Shown piece after piece: positions 58,291 to 64,000 of a stretch of DNA of 64,000 nucleotides. This stretch comes from Cornus controversa (lineage: Eukaryota > Streptophyta > Magnoliopsida > Cornales > Cornaceae): assembly GCA_026545225.1 (NCBI GenBank), contig CM048845.1, forward strand, positions 1,749,001-1,813,000, read 5' to 3'. Made by a program: the position numbers and the translations under genes. Within the stretch, counting starts at the first letter, position 1, and the number at the start of each line of letters is the position of its first letter. A model generated the notes under the pieces. The model had not been told where the DNA came from. It searched no databases and saw nothing but the letters and a program-made list of their open reading frames with translations.

Positions 58291-58990
58291 AAACCAAGAA
58301 GCATCAGTCTCACCACTAGCTATCACCACGGTAGTCCACTTGAGCTACCACCGCAGCAGTAGAAGCAGTGGCCACTGTCAGTGCGCCCCACTGCAAGAAC
58401 GTGTTCCAATTTATACCAAAACAATAAAAATAGATCAGATTTGATTTTCCAATACAATTAATTAGTTTTCCTGGGTGGACAATAAACAGTAGGGAACCAA
58501 ATTTTCAGAAACCAAACATTCAAAGAAAGAATTAACAGAACATATATACTTGCACCACAAACAAAACATTTAGAAATCAAATTTTCTCAAAGAACAAACA
58601 GAGCATGGAAGCAACTAAACATTCAAGTACGATCCAAAGACAATTCAGGTGATCTTTGGGAAACAGTTTAAGCAAAACCCACAATCCAAATACAAAAATC
58701 ACAACAAATTGATGCACACAACAATACACCTACGGAGAGATAGAGAGAGAGAGTTACTAACATTTTCCTTCATAAATCGAATCGATCTAGAGAGGGAAGA
58801 TGTATAAAGTGCCTAGAAAGAAGAGATAAATATAATGTTTAAATTTTGAATTTAGGTGGGAGTGAGTTGGTGAGAATTTAAATTTAAATTTAAATTTTAG
58901 TGGGAGTGAATGGTGAGTGTTAGATTGTAGATAAAAAGAATGATTTTAGACCGCAGATAGCAAAAGACATTTTGAACTGCAGGATTGATT
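58291..58990 (-). other. Exon- and leader-like sequence upstream of PPR fragment
   Basis: On the minus strand a GCAG acceptor-like site (about 58400) is followed by an open stretch reading WGALTVATASTAAVVAQVDY before a stop. Further upstream is intron-like AT-rich sequence and a CT-rich stretch (58738-58752) like a 5' leader. The protein piece is not recognised. It may come from a different gene than the PPR fragment. Confidence 0.4.
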
Positions 58991-59059
58991 TTTTAACCAA
59001 TTGTGATTGTTGGATCGCATTTTTTGGCATTATTATGCCAAGCTCAAATGTAATATAGA

Positions 59060-59238
59060 TATTTTTCTAGAACACTAAAACTTAGAAGCTATTATTATTC
59101 ATTTATATATTCTATTATATAAATAAATAAATATATATATATATATATATTTTCTAGCCGTAGTAAACGGTTCGGTTCATTTCAGCTACGATTCCTTACA
59201 GTTCTGATTTCGATTCTCGTTCCACTCGTTCTTTGTGC
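59060..59238. repeat. hAT-type MITE relic in copy B
   Basis: The phrases 'cactaaaacttagaagctatt', a (TA)n run at 59127-59152, 'gtagtaaacggttcggttc' and the end 'gtgcactccta' match the hAT MITE family at 41983-42465 (reverse) and the relic at 40610-40890. Confidence 0.6.
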
Positions 59239-59691
59239 ACTCCTAGTTCTAACCATAGATCATAATCTATTGTAGGGTAGGAATGGCTTTCGAACTCTTT
59301 GTAAAAGTAAGAAAAGTCTCCACATTCGGTGAAAAGCTGAGAAATAAGTTTCGGTGCAACTTGTTCACCATCTTCTACTTGCGGCTCTGGCTCAATTAAG
59401 CAAGGGTCCTTTATGGGAGAAACTTTACCTGGAATTTTTTTTATTTTTCCCTAAAAACGATCTTGAATATTACCCAAAAATGGGGTTTTCTCGATTTTGA
59501 TTTAGGAATAACAGGGAAATCGAAAAAAACATTACCACGCATGAGTCTCTGAGTGAAGCAAATTTTAGTAAAGGCTGGAGTTTTTTTTTTTTTTACCAGA
59601 ACGTAACTAGGGCAACTGAAAAAATTATGGAAGAAGAAAAAAGATGTGACAAAACCCTAGATTGCACGTGTGGTTCACTTACACATCATAC

Positions 59692-59985
59692 ACACGTGTA
59701 GGGGCATATTGAAGGCTACGGGGTTTTGAGGTTACATATACAAAAGACATATATATTTGAGGTTATATATATATAAAAGGGATACATATTTGAGACTACT
59801 GTTGAAAGCTACTATTTTGGGATTATATATATAAAAGGGTATACAAATTAGCTAAATAATATTTGAGAAAATATAAAAGTAAATTTATTAGGGTCCTATA
59901 AAAACACACCCTGATATAGTGATATCTACTCAAGTTAAGAAGTGGGAATGAGGGGCTGTTTGAGCTTGATAGGTGATTATGTTAC
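59692..59985 (+). repeat. Dispersed repeat X, copy 4
   Basis: It is closest to 41335-41640. X continues after the solo LTR at 60524-60650 ('gttatggaccacaatttttc', 'tttaaaacaactattttgaaaat'), matching 30385-30500. Confidence 0.7.
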
Positions 59986-60523
59986 TGATGTAGGAGCATC
60001 CGAGTCAGATGATGCTGAGTTGTCAGATGACACGTTGACGACATTAAAATACCTTGAATTGGCAGATCAGCGCAAAGATGGCAGGAAGTCGTGACCTTGT
60101 CCCTAATTGGGGCAGTTTTGGGTGCGTTTCGGTATTTTGGCCATAACTTTGGCTACGGGTATCAGAATCGCTTTATGACCATAATTCGGAAAGCTTGTTT
60201 CGGCGCGCACGTCGTGGGTACCAACTATGCTAGGTTAGGAAGTGATTCTAGACTCGATTTGGGCCAGATTTCTTGCAGCTTCTTTCTTTTATTTCGTATT
60301 TTATTTTGGCTCGATTATTGGGATCCTGTTATTTTTGGTAATGTTGACGAGTTTCAGCTATATAGCCCAACTTTTGGGCTGATTTTGAAATAACTTTAAG
60401 TTTGAATATTGAATAGAATACTAGAGGCTTTTCTCTAAGTTTTTGGACTATTCTGTTGCATTCTTTCTGTGAATTACCTGTTACCATTAGCTTACAGAAT
60501 AATCACTATTCTGTTCGGCGTCA
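59986..60523 (+). mobile_element. Solo LTR, family R, copy 2
   Basis: It starts TGATGTAGGAGCATCCGAG and ends GTTCGGCGTCA. The flanks are GTTAC (59981-59985) and GTTAT (60524-60528), 4 of 5 matching. It is similar throughout to 24119-24698 in the other orientation. It is absent from the matching place in copy A. The open frame at 60091-60393 lies wholly inside it and is not called as a gene. Confidence 0.8.
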
Positions 60524-60913
60524 GTTATGGACCACAATTTTTCTTTAAAAGATGTTGTGATTCTCATTTAAGCTTTAAAACAACTATTTTGAAAATAGCA
60601 CATATTGAAACAATATGAGATTGGTCTAGGCTTTGGCAAGATTTTTGAACCCAAATAGAAGTTACAGTTCTGAAAATTAAGTTGAAACAATATCATTGAA
60701 ACACATGTTAACATGAAGAAAAGTGATAACTAGATAGGATCGATCGATCGATCTAAAAGGAACAAGAAAGGTAGAAATTTCTGCATACATAAAAACCCCC
60801 ACCCATCAGAGCTTATACAGCAACTTATTCGATGACGTACGTGCACATATGTATGCATTAATTGAAATTAAGATAGACAAAGATAGACAGACAATTAGCT
60901 TGCTAGATTCAAT

Positions 60914-62631
60914 TTAATTCTTTTGGAACAAAGTTGAATCCTGCATTCTTGAAAGTGCCCGCTCGAACTGGCTCCACCTCTGCTCCAGAGTCCCAGTATA
61001 TCCCACAGACATCCTGATCATCCCCGGTGAAATCCCGGCCAACGACTTCTCTTCCTCGTTCATCTCACTGCTAGTGCTGCTACCGGAGCACGACATGAGC
61101 GTCTCGTAGTATCCCAAACTAACAGCCATCAACCCAAATTGGGTAGAGTTCTGCAACTGCTCCATCAATCTGTTAGCCCTTTCTTCGGTTTCCATGTCGA
61201 GGCAGATGATTCCACCATAGCCGTAGTCTTTGTTTGCCATGGACTTGAAGACTGCGTGATCTGGGTGATCCTCGAGCCCCGGATAAATGACTTTGAGGCC
61301 CAACTTCTTCATCCTGGTGGCGTAAACCATAGCCCTATGACAATGCTCCTTCATTCTCAATGCCAAGTGAGGAATTCTCTCAGACAGTTCGAAGGCAACC
61401 TTGGCATTCATGGTTGGGCCCAATAGCATCAGGGTCCCTTGATGGAGATCCATCATGGAGTTCACCAGGCTCGCTGGTCCACAAACAGCACCTATATATT
61501 CCACATCATTTATTTAATTAATATAAATATATATTACTCTTTTCTTATTGTAACAACAAAAAGCCCGGAAATAAATTAAAGAATTAGGAAAAATTTGACC
61601 TTCAAAATTGAAGGTTTTAAAAATCTTAGGATATATCAAAATCTTTTGACATCTTAAAAACATACGACTTCTACTTATTTTTCAAACCTAGAAAAATAAA
61701 AGACGGACATTTATAAAACTCTTCTAAAAAAATATATTTATATTACAAATAAGGATGATATAGCAATACAATAATATATAAATAATTAAAATTTAATATG
61801 GTTTTCATGCAGTACCATGCAGTTTTGTATCAAGACACGTATACGGTGCAGAGGTGAATGGATAGACGTACCTGCAATAACATCGGCCCCACCGCTAATA
61901 TACTTGGAGATACTGTGGATCACCACGTCGGCCCCCAGACGAGCCGGAGAAAACACCATTGGAGTGAAGGTGTTGTCCACCACAACCTTCACCCCCTTAT
62001 CGTGCGCTATCCTGCACAGCTCCGGCACGTTAGCCACTGCCAGCGTAGGGTTGGAAACGGCCTCAAAGTACAAGACGTTGGTCTTCCCTACCACTATCGC
62101 CTTCTTCACCATCTCCAGATCCCCGAGGTCCACCAAGGTAGTAGTTATGTTGCAGGCTCGCGGCAAAAAGTGGGTGAGCAGGGCGTGGGTCCCACCGTAG
62201 AGGGACCTTGATGCGACCACGTGTCCCCCACTGCTGCAGAGCTGAAGGAGGACCGATGATATGGCGGCCATACCACTGGAAGTACAGTAAGCGGCCTCGG
62301 TGCCCTCCAGGGCGGCCATCTTACGGCTCAGATTCAAGACGGTGGGGTTGAAGTGACGGCTGTAGATGAAGAAGTCGCGATCGGCACCAAGCTCACCGGA
62401 AAACATCCGGCCCATCGTCTCTGGCTCCAAGACGGTGAATGTAGCGGAGGCCTCGATGGACATGTTGACGCCGCCGTGCTCGCCGAACTCGTGGCGTGCA
62501 CTGGCCAACGCGGCCGCCGGATCTACCCATGCCGCTGGTACCATTCCCACTGATTTTTTGGCAACCATCTCGCTGTGGACCGATAGTTTCTTCCCGGAGA
62601 AAACAGCATTATGGTTTCCTGTTTCTGCCAT
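60914..62631 (-). CDS. MGL: Methionine gamma-lyase, copy B (two exons)
   Basis: Exon 1 is 62631-61872 and exon 2 is 61491-60914, with a 380-bp GT-AG intron at the same place as in copy A but 145 bp shorter. The product has 445 aa. It lacks four residues (SDNG) found near the N-terminus of copy A and has about ten substitutions. Catalytic residues are intact: LEGTEAAYCTSSGMAAI with the conserved Gly110, SLYGGTHALL, VVDNTF (Asp219) and HSISKYISGG (PLP Lys243). The reaction is the same as in copy A: methionine to methanethiol, 2-oxobutyrate and ammonia. The TATA box, (GA)n leader and about 100 bp of promoter match copy A, so both are likely expressed in similar ways. It lies on the same strand, 14-16 kb from copy A. 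Confidence 0.95.
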
Positions 62632-62758
62632 TAGTGTTAGATATGTAAGTGTGTGTATATATATAACACAGAGAGAGAGAGAGAGAGAGAGGTTTGGAAG
62701 TTTACTGAGAGAGATATATTGTGGAGTTTGAGGTGAATTGATTTGGTTGAGAGCGGGG

Positions 62759-62767
62759 TTTATATAG
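62759..62767 (-). promoter_or_regulatory. TATA box of MGL copy B
   Basis: CTATATAAA on the minus strand lies about 128 bp before the ATG, in the same place as in copy A. One base differs just upstream (CTCTATA here, CTTTATA in copy A). Confidence 0.75.
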
Positions 62768-62839
62768 AGTGTGAGGCTGTGAGGTTGAGGCAGCTACGAA
62801 GAAATGGTGGTAAGTCGAGTTTGACCGTTTTTGTATGCA

Positions 62840-63124
62840 AAAGAAATTGGCGACACTTTTGCATAAATTGTATAAGTATTAATTTCGTATCAGAACCAGA
62901 ATACAATCTTTACTTTTATTTTGGAATGGCTAAGTTCGCTGTACCAAACACCATAGAGGAGCGCGAGTGTGGCTGAACACTGTGATTGATTATCATTATT
63001 TATTTTATCCAATTGTTATGATTATTTATTTTAAGAGTAGCTCTGCACATCCGATTAAAATCTAGATCTTTATCTTGAATATGATGTGATAATATAAAAA
63101 TATATATAAATATTCTCTCTACTT

Positions 63125-63160
<36 letters not shown>

Positions 63161-63984
63161 TCTTTTACACTCTCTTAACTTCTCTTTATCATCACTAGTA
63201 TGTCTTTAAAATTCAATTGTAATTGAAAATATCAAATAAAAATAACATTTGAAAAAAAATTAGTCACATATGTAAATAGTGAAAAAATTATAGTTTTTAT
63301 TCAAAAGAAAGAGTTCCAAAACTTGTATTAAAGAAATCATGGAAAAAAAAGTCAGTTTTTAATCTCAATTATTTGAAGATTTAATGGAAAAGGATCTTCA
63401 AAAGAAGATACGGGCATAATATTTAATTTGAATTATATGTCATTCAATTATTATAGAATTTGGATTCTATAACAATAAGTTTTGATATTTTTTCCCTTTT
63501 TCCTTTCATTTATTCTCTCAAAATAATTACTTTTAAAATATAAAAAATTGTCAAATAATCAGTCACAGTCACCTAATTCGAAATACTAATTTGTGAATTA
63601 TATTGGTAAAATTTACCATTTTCCTTATTTTAACTAATGACAACAGAAAGGGTCTTCTTACACTCGTCAATCGTCACATGATTTTGTAATGGTTTTCAAA
63701 TTTTGGACTTCGATATCATTACTAAATCTTGTAATTTAAATGGTCTTATTATTGCTTTATTTTATTTTATTTTTATGGCCTTTTAGGCTATGTTCGGTAC
63801 GCAAAAATGTGAGAATGGAATGAAATGGTCATTCTCATTTTACTGATAGGTTGCAAAAATAAAAAATATGTTGGAATGAAATAAAGTTCAAAATTGAATT
63901 ATCTAAAATACCCCCTCTCCGTGATGAATAAATTAAACTAACAAAATAAAATTCTTCTATAATTTTTTTAAAAGAAATAGTAGT
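62840..63984. other. AT-rich upstream region of MGL copy B
   Basis: No gene is seen. It matches 46980-48775 without the foldback MITE and with only one of the two diverged 370-bp stretches seen at 48050-48680. A (TA)n run lies at about 63127-63159. Confidence 0.7.
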
Positions 63985-64000
63985 GTTGGTGGAAGAGGGC

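Larger units (their letters stand above)
59000..64000. repeat. Segmental duplication, copy B (runs past window end)
   Basis: It matches 40600-48775 piece by piece in the same orientation. It lacks the two MITEs and the copia LTR seen in copy A but has its own solo LTR at 59986-60523. The match still holds at 64000, where the GGTGGA array starts, so the duplication extends further right. Confidence 0.85.

Noticed and set aside
60091-60393. 100-codon open frame, partly shared with 24380-24625
   Set aside because: Both lie fully inside family R solo LTRs. The two copies differ by frame changes, so conservation is of DNA, not protein.

Overview
This is nuclear DNA of a flowering plant, most likely a eudicot: about two-thirds AT, short GT-AG introns, plant-type LTR retrotransposons of both the Ty3 and Ty1 superfamilies, hAT, CACTA and MITE elements, and three recognisable plant genes. 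I cannot name the species.

Positions 1-25,250 are nested transposons. A decayed Ty3/gypsy element on the minus strand (gag 11.0 kb to integrase 3.75 kb) was split by a 3.3-kb solo LTR (5157-8500, 5-bp target duplication). Its own 5' LTR was split by an Athila-like solo LTR (11930-13273) and is bordered by a ~6-kb CACTA element (13486-19521) that carries one exon of an alkenal double-bond reductase gene. Two broken Ty1/copia elements follow (19.9-23.5 kb and 23.7-25.2 kb), the second split by another solo LTR.

Positions 25,770-27,785 hold an intact two-exon cytochrome P450 of the CYP78A type (547 aa). Positions 28-40 kb are again repeats: a solo LTR (28971-30379), a gag-only Ty3-like element (about 31.0-39.3 kb, minus strand) whose non-coding part holds several minisatellites and a polypyrimidine tract, and a hAT element inside that tract (31868-33840, perfect 8-bp duplication).

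Positions 40.6-49.2 kb and 59.0-64.0 kb (continuing past the window end) are two copies of one segmental duplication. Each carries a complete two-exon methionine gamma-lyase gene on the minus strand (449 and 445 aa, nearly identical). A third, 55-codon, 3' fragment of the same gene lies at 43289-43454. The copies differ by MITE, LTR and intron indels that give a relative timeline. One copy has Gly114 replaced by Val in a conserved stretch near the active site.

Positions 49.4-54.7 kb are a local tandem duplication whose second unit received a 5S-rRNA-derived sequence and a foldback MITE. Positions 55.3-58.9 kb hold a decayed transposon-like gene and a truncated PPR-protein fragment.

The three host genes are not functionally linked: CYP78A enzymes act in organ growth, and methionine gamma-lyase degrades methionine in the cytosol to methanethiol, ammonia and 2-oxobutyrate. 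The pattern I find most worth following is that four unrelated LTR families here each carry their own short, family-specific palindromic modules.
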